64,000 nt of DNA from Anabas testudineus (lineage: Eukaryota > Chordata > Actinopteri > Anabantiformes > Anabantidae), in the NCBI RefSeq assembly GCF_900324465.2, contig NC_046629.1, positions 16,705,078-16,769,077 of the forward strand. The letters run 5' to 3'. The translations under genes were made by a program, and so were the position numbers. This document shows positions 31,174 to 45,530 of the stretch, in pieces. The notes under the pieces are model-generated. The model was not told the DNA's origin. It saw nothing but the letters and a program-made list of their open reading frames with translations, and ran no database searches. Position 1 is the first letter of the stretch, and each line of letters starts with the position of its first letter.

Positions 31174-34100
31174 TTAGTTTTGCTTCTTGGACTCTTGGTT
31201 GCCATAGCTGGAGCCTGTTTTCTTCACCTCAGTGACCCCTATGAGGCGACGGATAGCTATGGAGGCTGGGGAGAAAGCAAAGAAAAATAAAGATGAAATT
31301 AGGTCGTACTGAACCTTCAGCAAATTCATCTATTTCCTCATTTAAAGTGAGAATCAGCCACCGTCTCCCAGTCAGCCCCCATTAACAATTATGACTTTCC
31401 ACTTAATAGTCGCTTGTGTTAAATTTACCAACCTATGATGAGAAAAGTGATGAAGCCAATGATGAGCAGGGGGGAGCCACTGACAACCACTCCACATGCA
31501 AAGTTGATGAGGGGTGAAAGCAACAGAGTGGCCCAAAACAGAAAGTTCAGCAGCGTCCATGCTCGACGAGGTGGGATTATTGTGGGTCCGGGGAACTTGC
31601 CTTCCTTGTTGTAAACCTCTTGTAAAGCATCCTTAGGGGTACAGGAAGAAGAATTGGTTTTCACAGTATAAAGTGACCACAGATAACTCTTAACCCTAAC
31701 CTTCTGTATATGTCCAATAAAATATGGTACAGTCCATCAGAAATGAAAAAATGATTAATCAAATCTGAAAATAACCAAAATCAAATGGTCAAATTTTACG
31801 GGTAAATCTAAGACAAATTTTCTTTTTATGTTTTTTTGCAACTCTAAACATGGCTTGTGTCTTTAATGTTTTAGGTTTTCTTCAGCTTTACCTTCTCCTG
31901 GTAGAGCTTGTGTAGCCAGCTGGCACACTCCTGCTCATCCTCTGGTATATCCTCCACAGGGAAGCGCCTGGATGGGTAAGAGTAAATAATTATATGGGAC
32001 TGAATACACATTCGGCTTCTGTGTTGCTTACAATTTCACTCTCAGCAGTCAGAGATGAGCACATAATGCACAACTGAGAATGTACAAAGAATGGCACAAC
32101 GGATGCAGGTCGTCTATGGTTAGAGCTGCGTGACTAAGCAATGACTGGAATCCTGTGAGGAAGCAAATTCAAATACCCACAACAAAAGGAAACTTTTCAA
32201 ATAAATTTGCAGATTTATGTGTTTGTGGCACAAATAAACAAAGCAAAAATAAAAAATGTAGAGGACATGGTGGATACAGAGAGGCGAGTCATTTAAATGA
32301 TGCACAGCGAGCTCAACCTGAGAGACCTTTTGTAGCACCTTCAGGCGAAGAGTAGCTGCTCTGAAACTTGATGAACTGAATTATAAAATATTTCACATAC
32401 ACCACATTAATTCACCGCATCTACATATTCATCTATTCAGTGGAGACCAGCAGCTATAATGACCCTCAAATTAAAATATAATGGGCAAAAGGACATGCAT
32501 GTTTGGATCAGTCTTATTAACATCACACTGAATTTTCCTCTATGTCTTTCAGAGTGAATGAAAAAGTTCAATAGTGATACACGTTATCACAGGTGACCCG
32601 TCAGAGCAGTTTCTTGCCACCAGAGGACTCCCTCACCTAGAACTCACTTCCACTCTGCAGCACAGGTCATATTTGTCTTTCTATTTTTTCTGTATTTTAG
32701 TAAAAAAGATAAAGTAAAAAAAAAAAAAAACATTTTCCAAACTTCGTTGATTTGCTGTCCAGACGCGATTTGCCCAACCCTGCTACCATCTTTTCTCTGC
32801 AAGAGCGCTGTGGCCATCAGAATTATTGTTCTGCAACCATAAATGTTCTGGGAAACTAGCCAACACTTTGAGCGTCTCTTTCATTGTTACAGAACAAAAA
32901 CGCAGCAGGAAAGAGGGCAACGGGTTTATAGTGCATTAGTCGTCCTTAACTTGAGGGAACTTGGTAGCAGACAAGTATGCAAATTCCTGTGTTCAACAAA
33001 CTAATTATACAAGTAAATGGAGGCTGTCAGCGGCACTCACCTTACACACATGTCAGCTTTGTATTTCTTGCCATTGACGATGCCAAGGAGAGTGGGAGTT
33101 TGGTTGTCTTTGAAGTTGAGAGTAACATCATACACAGCAGTTACTGTAAGTCAGGAAAAAAAACAAAGAAAAATAAATCAGAGGAAGAACACAAGCATGT
33201 GTGAACTTGATAAATTGCCTGTGTGTGTGTGTGTGTGTATAGGCCACCTGTGCCCTTAAGACACTGCAGTGTGGTGGTGAATCCTTTGGTTCGGGGTAGA
33301 AGGTGGTATTTGAGCACGGGCAGGCCTTTACTCTGTGCAACCTCCATACTGATTTGGTGCTTCTTCTCAGTGAAACGCGTGCCTTCGCAATATAGAAGGA
33401 ACTGGGGAGGGAGAAGAGCTGAATTAATACACCTATGAAGACAGACAGAATCACATAGACTTAACCTATTTTCTTCGGACCCATCCACTAATCTACTTCA
33501 GCTGGTCTGAATCACATATCAAGTTCAAGATAACACTCGCTAAAATAAGGTTACTATCTTATCTTAGTGGTAATAAAACAGTCAACTGGGCTCTACCCAC
33601 TTGAGTTTACTTTGTTTATTTGAAGTCATTAGCAATGACCTGATGCTTGATTTAAGGGGTAATTAGATCATCTGCTCATCAGCCTAATCTCAGCTGCGTA
33701 ACTGTTGGAGTCACTGAAAATCTGTAACACAAGTGCAACTAATTCAGACAACAAACACCAGCTTCTTTACCATTTACCCAATCTGCATCGTGAAACACAA
33801 GGAAAGCATGAGCACCGTTTATGTAAAGTGGAAAGTCTAGTTCAGGAGGTTTTACAGAAGAGACAGACACACTCACACTCACACACACTCCTGTTGAGAT
33901 TTTAAACACAGCTGGTGCTCTCAGAGGACTTGCTGGGAGCAGTCTAGGTAAGAGAAACTAGGTTAAAGGGCAACATGTAGATTTCAGGGTATTTTTCTCC
34001 AGTGAATTCAAAACAACTGCCATTAAAAGACAGATCAACTGGAAATCAACGTTTTGGTGGTTTTAGTCACCAAGGTAGCATAAACAGTAGTTTAAATTCT

Positions 34101-35431
34101 GCTTGTTGCAAATAGCTTATAGGCAGACTTTCTGCTTGACCTTTAGCCTATTTTACTTGCCTTCGCTTACACACAGTTTTCTTATGCAGTAGGATTAATA
34201 CTCAATTATAGATGCACTCACATTTGTTTGTCCCCTCAAATCAATTGTTTTGATCGTTTCTTGTCCTTTAGAACCTATTTCAATATCATGTTTCATCATC
34301 ATCAAGATCTTAACACACACAAATTTTTTATAAATGCATTATAAGCCAACTATACTGCTAGCAAATCTAAGCTTTATTTATGTATTTGTCAAGAGCGGCT
34401 CCAACTGTGGAAACTTGAATAATTATTGCTAAAAATAAGAAAATGAAATCCAGTAAATAAATGCACAAAGTATAGGTGCCTTAAAATAATAAATGGAAAA
34501 CTGCGTTACATTTCAATAAAATTATGTACCGGTACTCAAGAAACAACATGCGTTACAGACACATCAGTGTGCCGGACATAAATGTAAAACTGCTAAGCTT
34601 TGTACTTGTACACACATGCCATCGGACAGATTAGCACAGTATGCTAAGATGTACCTACCCACATATATTCAGGGTAGTCTTTCAGCCTGTGCAGTCCTTT
34701 GAAGACAGTGTTTCGGTCTTCTTCCCACTTCCTTTTGCAGAAAACTATCTCTAAGAAGTACCAGGTCCAACCAATTAGAGGAACCTTCAGAAGCTCATGT
34801 TTAGCCAGCACTTTAGAGCTCTACAGTGGAAGAACAGGTATATTTTTTACCAAAAAAGGCATCTATTTTACATGAACAGTATTGAAGCCCTTAAGAAGCT
34901 CATATTCTGACAAGGTTTTATCTTAATTTGCCACAATACTGACCCCTAAGACGCCATATCGTTCACACATGGTCCAGCCACACAGAAAGTCAATCTCATA
35001 GTTGTGGTTGAGGATGATGATGACATGCTCTTTGCCAAATTTGTCCACCGTAGCCTGGTCAGTATATAGGGTGCAATCCGTGCCTGACCACCACTCCAGC
35101 ATCATTACCAGCTCTGCACAGACATGTAGTTGTATTAGCAAAGTACTGATAAACATTCATTCACTAAATGATGTATAAAATAAGAACTACACTTCTTTTT
35201 TCTCTACTGTTGTGCCATAAATAACTTTACATTTGTAATAGCCATCTACTCACGACTCCAGAGTGAATAGGAGAGCCGGCAGTTAATTCTGCGGTACAGC
35301 TGTTTGTTGAACGGCCAGATGATGCAGGTGAGGAGCTGGATGAAGTTTATGATGAGGCCGCTCACCACAAACACAAAGCCCATCAGCAACTGCAGGATGA
35401 ACAGACTCTTCAGGTAGGCCAGAAAACCCAT
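31174..35431 (-). CDS. agpat3: 1-acyl-sn-glycerol-3-phosphate acyltransferase gamma
   Basis: Eight coding exons on the - strand: 35431-35254, 35113-34944, 34820-34659, 33401-33248, 33143-33041, 31967-31892, 31631-31433 and 31265-31174. All joins are in frame with GT/AG borders, and the total is 377 residues (human AGPAT3 376). The enzyme transfers an acyl chain from acyl-CoA to lysophosphatidic acid to make phosphatidic acid at the ER/Golgi membrane. Visible marks are an N-terminal membrane helix (about 10-35), the catalytic HX4D motif NHNYEID at 95-101, KRKWEEDR near 145, the substrate motif EGTR at 176-179, and C-terminal membrane helices. The sequence fits AGPAT3 better than AGPAT4 (GFTT, TAVYDVTLNF, tail SYGNQESKK). 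The next gene, pdxk, is also its neighbour in human. Confidence 0.95.
33221..33238. repeat. GT microsatellite in agpat3 intron
   Basis: Nine GT units lie ten bases beyond the splice donor that follows the exon ending at 33248. This is a simple repeat with no evident function. Confidence 0.8.
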
Positions 35432-35484
35432 GGCTGAGGAGCCTGGAGAGCTGCGTAGGCTCCTCTCTATATACTACAACCAAC

Positions 35485-38400
35485 CTGAGAGAGAGTAGAA
35501 GGAATATGAGAGCAGTCAAAACAACTTCAGCCAAAGATGCAGAAAGAAGGAAAAGCAGGGGAGGGAGGGGTGGCAAACAATGCATTACTGATGGAGAAAT
35601 GTTGACAGAAGGACGTGAGCTGTTAAAGTCTATTGTTTATGCAAAGACATTCAAAAAGGCACAAATGATTCTTACCACGGTGGTATCCTTTTACAAGCCG
35701 CGTTTACACGGTCCTTCAGCCAGTACTACAGACCTGAGTAAGACAGCCGAAAAGATGATGAGGCAACAGTATAAGACATAAAACATGAAAGGCTACAGTA
35801 CAGTGTCATTAGCAGAATTTAATAAAGTGTTCTGTTCCTGTCCCATCAAACAACACAGAACAACAGAAACAGACACCATCATTTTTCAATATGGTGTAGA
35901 TTATAAAATCAAACATGAGGTAAACACTGTATGTGTATCTCAAAGTCACATTAGTTTGACATGCAGTATGGTTAGTGAGCTTTTATTTTGTGTGGCTGTT
36001 ATTTTGTTATGATTTTGACCTCAGCAGAAAAGTGCCTGATTGGTCAGCACTGCTGTGCATTTCCTGCAGCCAGTTACCTCCTAATATATTATAAAACAAA
36101 TTTTAGAAGATGCAGCATAAACAACATTTCTGCATAGATCCGATACATGGTTTACAGCTGATCATTTCAGCTTCTCAAACTTGAGAATTAGCTGCTTTTC
36201 GGCACTTAGATCAGGCAGAATGAACATTATGAAGACGTCACATTTGACACCGACTAAAATGATAAACTAATCTTAAAAATTGGATGATAAGTTGCAGCCC
36301 AGGTTCTGTCTAGGCCTGCATGACTTTTCTTTGTGTTCTCCAGTTTTCTCCAACAGATGAACTGGAAACATTTAATTGCTTCAAGGGGAGGATGTGACTG
36401 TGTGTGTTTGACAAGCAACTCGGGAACAGATTGGGGACCAGTCTGGGGTGCTGCAGTGTTGGTGCAAAGCATCCTGAGATACAAAACAAAAAAGCAGGTA
36501 TAGAGCATGAATTGATGGTAAAAGAGAGACCTGTATTAAAAAAATAACAACCTTTTTTGTTAGAATTGACAATGAGTTGGCGTGAACAGGACCGCAGGCC
36601 AGCTGGCCTTGAATGGACTGTTCCCACATCTGCACCAAAGCCCATTACAGTGTTGGTTAAGCCAGTTAAAAGCTGTTCCAAGAAACATTTCTAATCTGCC
36701 CATAAGGAGTTCTTCCTTTGCAGATATCTTTGGTTAATGGGACAATAGTTGGTCTCTTTTTTAGTGACAGTATTAACTGTCAACATCACCTGTGAATGGG
36801 GCGAAGCTGATTTTGGTTCTTCAGAACAAGCATGTTGAAAGCAAAGCATCAAAACTGCCCTTGCTGAAGTTTCCATTCTGTGGAAACTAAAACTGTGTTT
36901 ACTCCTGATCTTTTACAAAGTTATGCAGTGCTTGCAACATCAACATATGTACAGTCATCTGCATTCACTGCTACACTGCGTCAGCAAACCAGCAGAAAGG
37001 GGGCTTTTTAGTGTTTGCTTTTTAAAAGAGCTGCCTGCCAGCTAGACAACAAGGCAGACACAGAAACATTGTGTGCCTGCATCACACCGACATGACTTCA
37101 ACCACAGACACAGTATTGTTCACAGGACCTCTGTAGAGACTATTTTTATGTTTCTTTAAATGCTGTTGTCTTGTACAAGTCATAATAGAGTGTCATCCTG
37201 ACAAATAATAAACCTTTAAACATCAATGACCAGAAAACCAAGGTAGCTATCTCCAGTTATATGAACATCTTTACCTCAAGCCTGAATTATTCTCTAAGCT
37301 TCAACGAAATCAGGGCACAAGGCTAGTTTATTATGGTAGATAATTCTTAATCAGTGCAACCAATCCTAAACAACTGCTACACTATACACACAATAGCAAA
37401 GAGTATAAGGAAAAAAAAAAGAATCTTACATGCACATCCACAGCTACCTTCAGCTCAGTGTCTCGGTCCAACAAACAGATCGTACAGATGTTTCTAAATC
37501 TCTGGAGTTAGGACATGCTGCATGTGTGTCATGTACTATCTGATGGTTCTGATTATCAGTCTAAACATCCACAGTTGTCTCTGTATTGTGTTACAGATCT
37601 GACCTTTGTTCCTACTGGGAACGTCTGACTGGGAGGGGTAAAGCTGCACTATTGCACATTTAACTTGGGTCCTGTAACACTTTTTGGAAGGATGGAAAGC
37701 TACAACACCAAACAAACAAAGAGAGGAGTGTATTAAATACAGTGCATTAACTGGTACATGACTTAAGGTGAATGTATTATGGACAATACAAACGGAAGTC
37801 TAAAATGGGTGGAGGGGGAAATATTTTGCAGTTTATAGGAAATCAGTGTTATGGTTGTTCTCTGTTTGTCTATAATAAAATACCTGCTGTATAATCTACT
37901 GTATAGGCATCTCATGTTTGGCTTTGGCTGAGACCAAACTATGTTTTTTTTATTTTTATTAATAACAATTAATAATTATAATACTTAGAGTTGAGAGTAA
38001 ATGTTATTTGTCTTCACGCTGACAACTGAGAAGTTTCCTGGCCAATGTTTGCTACAGTACCTTGTGTGTAACAGTTTAGACAAACACATCATGAACTTTG
38101 TCCTAATTTTCCTCCACAGACACTCTGCTCACTTTCACTGTACAGCTAATCAGCGGGACTCAATATTTAGTATGGTGTAACTGCCAATGGAGGTTCAACC
38201 AATTTCTTTTTTTTTTTTTTCCTTCAACCTTATGAATACATTCTTATATCAGTTTTCACTTTTCTTCTTGTAAAACTATGTGATTTATATATAACTTCAG
38301 TAACAATAATATCTTTGCATTTTGGAGTAAGGAGTAGATGTACATTCCTAACATTATACTTTGACTTGTCTTTGCATGGCAGCTTTACCCTTCAAAAAAG

Positions 38401-41400
38401 CAGCAGTAGTAGAAATAATAGTAGCAATAATAATACAATTATAATAAATATATAATTGGTTTTGTAACTGTTATTAATAAAAGGCACCCACACGCCCATA
38501 GAACATACAGGGATATAAAACACACAGGTAGGAAGGGCCCAGTATGGCTAAATACAGCTGTATGTAAATGAAGCAAAATGTCAATGATGCAAGCATATGC
38601 ATCTGTATAATGGGTCACAAACATTACACTTGTCAGGAAAGGTATAGCAGTACATAAAATACATTGTTATATAGTACTTTGAGTCTATCTACAACAGTTT
38701 TAAGTGCCGAAGGTAGAAAAGAAATCACTAAAGAGGCTAGCTTCACCTGCATCAAAAATTGCCTTAAAAAGTATTTTAGAAAAAATGTGGCACTCAATTG
38801 AGTGGTCAAAACATATACCCCTTTAATAAAATTAATAAAGTAGGTAGCGGAATCCAGGAGATGAGAAGATAAATGCAACAAATTTTAGTTTTACGAAAAA
38901 TAATTAAATAACCAAAATCTTCACAAAGCAACAAGTTACTGAAACATGTTTACTGAGAGGCAGAAAAAAGAAAAAAAGCCTAGCTACAGCATATCATGTG
39001 CATAATACAGTTAATTAACATCAGACTCCTGACTCACTTAAGGTCAAATAATGATTTCTACGTCTGCTTGTTGAAAGGGTCAACAAAACCATACAATGCT
39101 AGAAGAATACAGAGCCATAATTCTGCCATGCTCAAATATTTGAATTGCAGATGTTATATCAGTTGAAACTACGTTTATGTTAGATTCAGAGTATTAAACG
39201 GTTTATATGCTTTATAGCACAGTTGAGTAGAGAGCTGCAGTTTTTCTTCAACATATTGATCATATCCCAGCCCCACAAGTCTTCTGCCAGCCAGAAGTCA
39301 GACAGAATGGACCACCTACTACAAAATGGGATAGCTGGAAAATGTACAGCACTCTCTGGTAAAACTATTGATTCTTACGTATTCAAATAAACAATGAAAT
39401 AACCAATTCAACATATTTTTTCTGTATCAGAGAAATACTGATAGACAAATGCAATTGACAGTGTTAGTTCTCCTATTGCAGCTATTTGGTAGCTTTACAA
39501 CTAGGCAGTAAAAAAAGCATTCTTTTTCTTTAGAAAACCACCAGCACTGAGCTTAACCAAATGCTGACTTTACAGCTTCACATGTATCAAACCAAATCAG
39601 CTTCTTGTTGTGTATTGTACTGGGGTTGTCATAACCAGAGAAACAGCCATTGGTTTTGTCAACATCCACCTTCTTGAAGGTGGCGAGCCCAACTCAGCCT
39701 GGAGGAAAGATTAGAGAGGCTGACTGGGTTAAAGCTGCTTAGGGCCAGACAGCTGCTTCTGCTTTGCATCACCTGAACACACAAGCACAGCCTCCGATAT
39801 GAGAAAGAATTGTTGAAATTAACCTTAACGGATTACAACTGGTAAATACTGGCAAAGTTCAGCCACATCTTGGCTAATACATCTGGTAAGACACATTTGA
39901 ATCTGTTGTGGCCATGGTCCAAAACATCTCTCTCGTGTTTTACTTACTTACCAGTAGACATAGTAGGCCATTGCCATGAGCACCAACGCCCCACAAATCC
40001 CAGTGAAGATCATCACAGCACTCTGATTTAGCATTTTGGCTCCTTATGTGTGACCAAATCAAAGCCAGAATAAAAACATATAAAAAAAGGTCTGCAGAGA
40101 GCAGTGGATAATCAGAGGCTGTGTAGCTTCATCGCCATGGTAATCCCACAGAAGGAAATAGGGAGATTATGATAACAGCAAGAGCGTATCGAGGTCCCAG
40201 ATCTTGCTGAATGAACAGCGCAACAGTTTGCTGAGGACTAAGGAATTGCCAATCACCATAAGAATTACCAAAAAGAGTAGATCGTCATTGAGAGGGAGTA
40301 CAAAAAGAAAACACCCCAAACTTCTAAAGGCCACAGTACATCCTACCAGAGTGCACTAATCAATGCTAGAAGATGGCTCACTTCTGGAAGGAGGGAGGCA
40401 CACATGTACCGCAAATAGTGTCTTGCATTCCCATCCTCTAATCCACAGAATCAGATTAGGGCTGATTAGCAGGCTATGGGCACCCTGGATATGTCACATT
40501 TCATTAACGTTAACAAAAAAAAAGGCTGGGCGCTGCTGAACCACAGTGGAGTGAGCATAATAGCATGTGTTTTATTACAAGAACCAATCTTGCCTCATGT
40601 TGCTACTGGCCACCTGTTAATAACGCTTCACATTAGATGGAAGTGGTGGTCTCAATGAGAGGGCCAATCATTATGCAACATCTCTATGTGAGTTACCAAA
40701 CTGTGCCTTCTGTTTGGTCAAGTGCAATTGATGAATTAAGAGATGATCAATAAATTAAACCAAAGTCTAGAAATCAGAGATTCTCATCCTTTATCCTTAT
40801 TCTACCTTATGTACCAAAAATTATTTACAACATATTTATATGACTCAACCACACAAAGATGACACACAGGGCTTATGAGCAAGCCAACAAAAACTTCTGG
40901 GTTCTTGCACAGTGCTAATGTCGAATGTGGTTCACATCACCTGGCACTTAAATGCAGAAATAAACGATACATTTAAAGAAGCAAACAGGTGAAAGGTTAC
41001 AGAACACGCCTGAGGGCTTTCCACTGGGTGTAAAGCCAAATTTAACTAGTAATAATGAGGTTATTTATGTTTCATTGAAGCCTGCATGTAGCACCACTAT
41101 ATCACCCAACATCCAAAAGCTGTTTCAGTTATACTACTGCTTGTTAGGTAAAGTGAGGAAATTTAAAGGCATATCTACTACATGGTTACTATCACCAATA
41201 AAATCAATCAAACATAGCCAAAGTGCATTCAATTCCTTTATTAACACCATTATTCACATGCCTCTATACTATAGGTCAGAAAACAAAAACTAACAGACAT
41301 AATAATACAACACAAGGAGAATAATAATCGATAATAATCGAGGACCTATTGCGATTTCATAGTTTTTAAGATTACGTTCTGACAGACATGGTATGTAATT

Positions 41401-43252
41401 TATGGCCAACATTCATTCATCATATATGCACAAAGCATTAAAATAATAACAATGATATTTGCAACAAATCCCATAAGACAAAAACAAGTAATTCACTGAT
41501 CCTTCTAGCTTGTACCACCTGTGTAACTATTTGTCGTCATCAAAATAACTATTACCACAATAAAGATCTTCTTGCTATGAGTTTGCTGACCCAGACCCTT
41601 GCATCACTTGAAAATAGTTCAAATCAACTCAAAGCTCATCCTGAGCTTGGGATGTGGCCATAGTAAAAAGAGATGGTTGATAAGACTTAAGGATACACAA
41701 AGTACTCTTTGTTGTAGTCAGCAAAAAAAAAAAAAAAAACTGAAACAAAAAAATGGCAGAAGGTGTAGCAAATGGGTGAAACTGCCAAGATGCATGAACA
41801 TTAGGGCTCTAAGATGACAATGAACATTCAGTTTAACTTAGCAGTTAACCAGATGGTCATATAAATTATTAAGAGGTTCATAATACTGCTAGTCTGGGAT
41901 TACACTCCAAGATGGCAGTGCTCAGATAAGACTTATCTACACGTGTGTCTCAAAGTCCTGTGTTGCAATACTTAATGAGCAGATAGTTCGATAGGTCACT
42001 ATTTAACTGACATGTCACTAATTACGCAGAGCATGTGCCCAACATGCACGACTCCAAGCTTAAAGTCTTAACATTTACGTTGTGGTTTGTTTTATGCTTT
42101 TATGTATTATGTTCACATTTCAAATGCATGTCCTCAAGAATTGCTTCACACAGCTTAATGTAGCTAATTGTGATTTGGGAAGTGTCAGTTCGTTAGCAAG
42201 TCTCTGTGACCTAAGTTATTTAATGACCTAAATTACATCCTTATTAACCTTTTGCTGGCCAGAAGGAATAATCATCATGTTAAAAGCTGCCACTTTGCCA
42301 CATATGTTTTTGATAAATTGAGAAAGGCTCAATAAGATCAAGCTCTGTGTACCCCCAGTTAAAAACATGTGTTCCTCAGTCGATCAGACTAACTTAGTCT
42401 AACTTAGCCATATAAGGCTTTGAGTTAGGTTAGGCTAATGTTACATAGACTGGAAAGTACTCAGAGACCACAGCTTCCTCCTGCCCAAAGCAGGAACAGT
42501 CACACACATCATCACCACCAGTAACATCAAGCAGTCAGTCCTAACGCTGCTGTCACGCTGTCAGGAAGGATCACAGTAGCATCGTTTGTCTGTCAATCTC
42601 TCTGTTTAAAAGTGAGGTTCAAGTCTAAAGTTAGCAGTGCCTTTCATATGAACCCACTGACATGCTCCGTGCTACTTCAGTATCTAACCTACCCGGACGT
42701 ATTTTGCAGCTCCACTGGCCTCGGAGTAAAACCGTACTGATGCACCAGTGTGGGGTGGTTATCGCTAACGTTAGCACCCAACTGGCCAGCATGCCCCTTG
42801 AATCCAGACGCGGCTCATGTTTTGACACACGTCTTGACTGGGGCCGAAGACGTGGTCTTCATTCTACATCTATACTTGAGTAAAGGACATTAGAAAAACA
42901 GTCTGAGTTGATATAAGAGCTGTCAAATGAAATAGTGATAAACTGGCTGACACCAGCTTAAACGTTAGTGCAACTCACCCGACCCGCACAAGAAGGACAG
43001 AGTGAGCTGCTAAAGACACAAGCTAGCAATGCTAACTTATCAAAACCAGCGAAGCAGTGGCTATAATTATATATTAAGGAAGAAGGGGTCTTACAGTGAC
43101 AATGTGTAATTGCCAATGAGTGCAAATTTCCCCATAAACCGCTGCACAACTCCTCATAAACTCAACTCACCTGTGCTGCTAGCTGACGCTATGCTAGCTA
43201 GTCAGCTAACTACCGTTAGCAGTCATTGTCAGTAGCGGTACTAGGGGCTTAC
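35485..43252 (-). other. First intron of agpat3 (7.8 kb)
   Basis: The coding exon of agpat3 is preceded by an acceptor (TCTCTCTCAG) at about 35485, and the inferred noncoding first exon ends with a donor at 43253/43252. Between them I find AT-rich sequence, short T and A runs (38202-38220, 41721-41739) and one notable small ORF at 39948-40034, listed separately. No transposon was recognised with confidence. Additional alternative noncoding exons are possible, for example around 37430-37500. Confidence 0.6.
39948..40034 (-). CDS. Candidate micro-ORF: 28-residue single-span membrane peptide
   Basis: On the - strand an ATG (context AAAATGC, with an in-frame TAA four codons upstream) opens 28 codons that start MLNQSAVMIFTG and end MAYYVYW, then stop. 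Residues 6-27 are one hydrophobic segment. The last codon overlaps a strong splice donor (CTG/GTAAGT), so the ORF sits at the end of what looks like an exon. If it is joined to a downstream acceptor near 39776 (TTCAG/GTGATG), a stop again follows the Trp directly, so both spliced and unspliced forms give the same peptide. It could be an upstream ORF in an alternative agpat3 first exon, a small separate gene, or chance. I do not recognise a family. Confidence 0.35.
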   Translation of the reverse strand: MLNQSAVMIFTGICGALVLMAMAYYVYW

Positions 43253-43500
43253 CTGAAAATGATCCACTTGGGAACTGGAGCGAGTCGGTGTATTTTGTTA
43301 CACTTTTCGCTGCTTTCAGGCCGCCATGGCTAGAAAATAACTCGCAAGGACTCGGTCTGACTGCTCGGGACCCGAAACGCAAGGAAAATGACTTGAGGTA
43401 ACGTGATGTGCAAGTGCAGTACTGTTTGTTGGTTAAAGCTCCACATTTCCTCAAAGCCCAACTGAAGGTGGCATGCTCAACATCCGGTGCGGCCCCTCAT
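43253..43500 (-). promoter_or_regulatory. agpat3 noncoding first exon and promoter
   Basis: On the - strand a clear donor (ATTTTCAG/GTAAGC) at 43253/43252 ends a region richer in CpG than its surroundings (43260-43500), as expected for the untranslated first exon of a housekeeping gene. A short upstream ORF starts at 43454 and runs into the exon end. The transcription start was not pinned down, and the adjacent 42640-43250 segment also has scattered CpGs. Confidence 0.5.
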
Positions 43501-45530
43501 TCATTCCCACAGAAAAAATAAAATACATCAAGTGTTCCGACACGTGCATCCCTACAGGGGCAAATCTAAGTACTCAAATATGAGAACCAGTTAGAAAAGA
43601 CCAGTGAAATGATGATATATATATATATATATAATTTCTAATTTATTTTATGTAAATGAAGTAAGTTTGCCTCAGAAAGAGATGGAGTTTCTGCAGTATC
43701 CAAAGCACGTCCACATAGCGCACGTTATCCACAGACATTATTTTGCATTATGTGAAATATGATATGTTGCACGACAGTCAAACATAATGTGTGGTAGTTT
43801 GTTCTATCCTGCTGCATCACTGTAAATCCAATTATTCTGAAATGCCCAGTCTTTAATTGCAGGTCCTATTTTTTTACAGCCAGTGTCTGGTTTTAGATTT
43901 GTTCACTTCACATTGTAAATGTATAAGGCAAACGCTTTTCACACGACATTTTTGTGCTGGATTTCAGGCACACCAGTGTCATGTCACTGAATTGGAATCT
44001 GTCCATGTGCACTACACTAACTTTAGACCTCTTTAGCCCTCTGCTGGTGTATTTGCAGAGCTGGATAAGTTGCCTTTAAGACCGGCTGGGGAATCTTGTT
44101 GCAGGGCTTTTGTGATATGTGTGTTGATAACAAAAGGCATTTTATCATTAAGTAATTAAATACTTAGTTTTGTGTTTGCTGGTTGCACTTGGTCAGACCC
44201 GTTATTCTGTCTGGTTATTTGGGTTAATGCAGGCTATTCATATTGTGGATTAGTGCTGCCAAAAGAGAGCCCAAGCCATTGTAAGTGTAGACAGATTTGA
44301 TTGCAGATGTTTTTTTTCTCATTTCCCCATCTTCATTACCACTATATAAAGTGGTACTATGCACGGAGAAGAAATATAAAAAAGAAATGACTATTGGGAC
44401 CTTCACCTTAAAATTAAACAGTAAATGTATATCTATAAAATCAAAACACAATTGCAGTAAAAGATGAATACTGTATTGTTTCAGTTCTAATATTGCTCTG
44501 CACAAGAGCAGCAGCTCAAGGTTTGTAGCTTTCTAACATTGTGTAAGCACAAAAACATTCACAATTCCTAACCCTGTTAAGGCTACTACAAAGCCTGGTC
44601 TCTCATAATCAACTGTTTCTGGAGATATGACAACAGTCAAACATAAAAAGAACAATCATCAATACATATATTAAAGATTATCTGTGCAATTACCTCAATT
44701 TGAGATGTTTAAGACATGGATCTAACATGTTACACATCTGCTAATTCAACAACACACTGCATAATTAAAAAAATGAGATGAAATACTTTTTAAAAGAAGA
44801 ATGTTAGACATCAACTACTATCGTGAGTATCAGAAAACTGTAAGCTACGTACTACATACTAATTGCATAAGATGTTTGCCATTTTTTGGGATTTACAATA
44901 CGCATGTCAGCACTTATGATGCACCCCATCTGAATGTATAACATGATAACATTTTCCCAAGTGTATTACAATCACTTTAAAAAACTCCACAAAATAAAAT
45001 GCTCTGTGGATAATTGAGATTATTGTGAAATGACATGTTTATATCTTTTAAAGACTTGTGAGCAATGCATTTTAAGCAATGTGATGAGTGCTGACTTACT
45101 ATCACAGTCAAATCAAGTAGAGGCGTGGTCATTCATGCTTCAATGGTTTTGTCTGTTTTCTATTCAGTTAATCTCAGACGAGTTTTATCATAACAAGAGA
45201 TAGTTTTAAAATGTGATTCAAGTACATTTACGCTATCTTTAAACCTAAACACTGCTCACTAATGTCCTCTTTTTTTTGCACGGTAAAAGATGTCTACGCA
45301 GGCCATAGCACAGACACATACGTCAGTGATGCCAGTGTGTTTGTGAAGGTACATACAACAGATCCTGATTTTCATGAAAATATAGTTGTCCTCTCTCAGA
45401 GATTGTGTAAGGCAGGGACATGTGACAGTCTGATGTAAAAATCCTACTGTACATGTGTCTTGCGGACCGCTCAGATTTGAGGCCAATCTGTACCAGCCCA
45501 CTGTTAATGCTCACAGAAACATTACAGATT
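43501..45530. other. Intergenic between pdxk 3' end and agpat3 promoter
   Basis: This is AT-rich sequence with a short AT repeat at 43614-43633. The right part should hold the 3' UTR of pdxk on the - strand. No other exon or mobile element is recognised. The small ORFs at 44224-44505 and 45259-45501 have no domain features. Confidence 0.4.
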
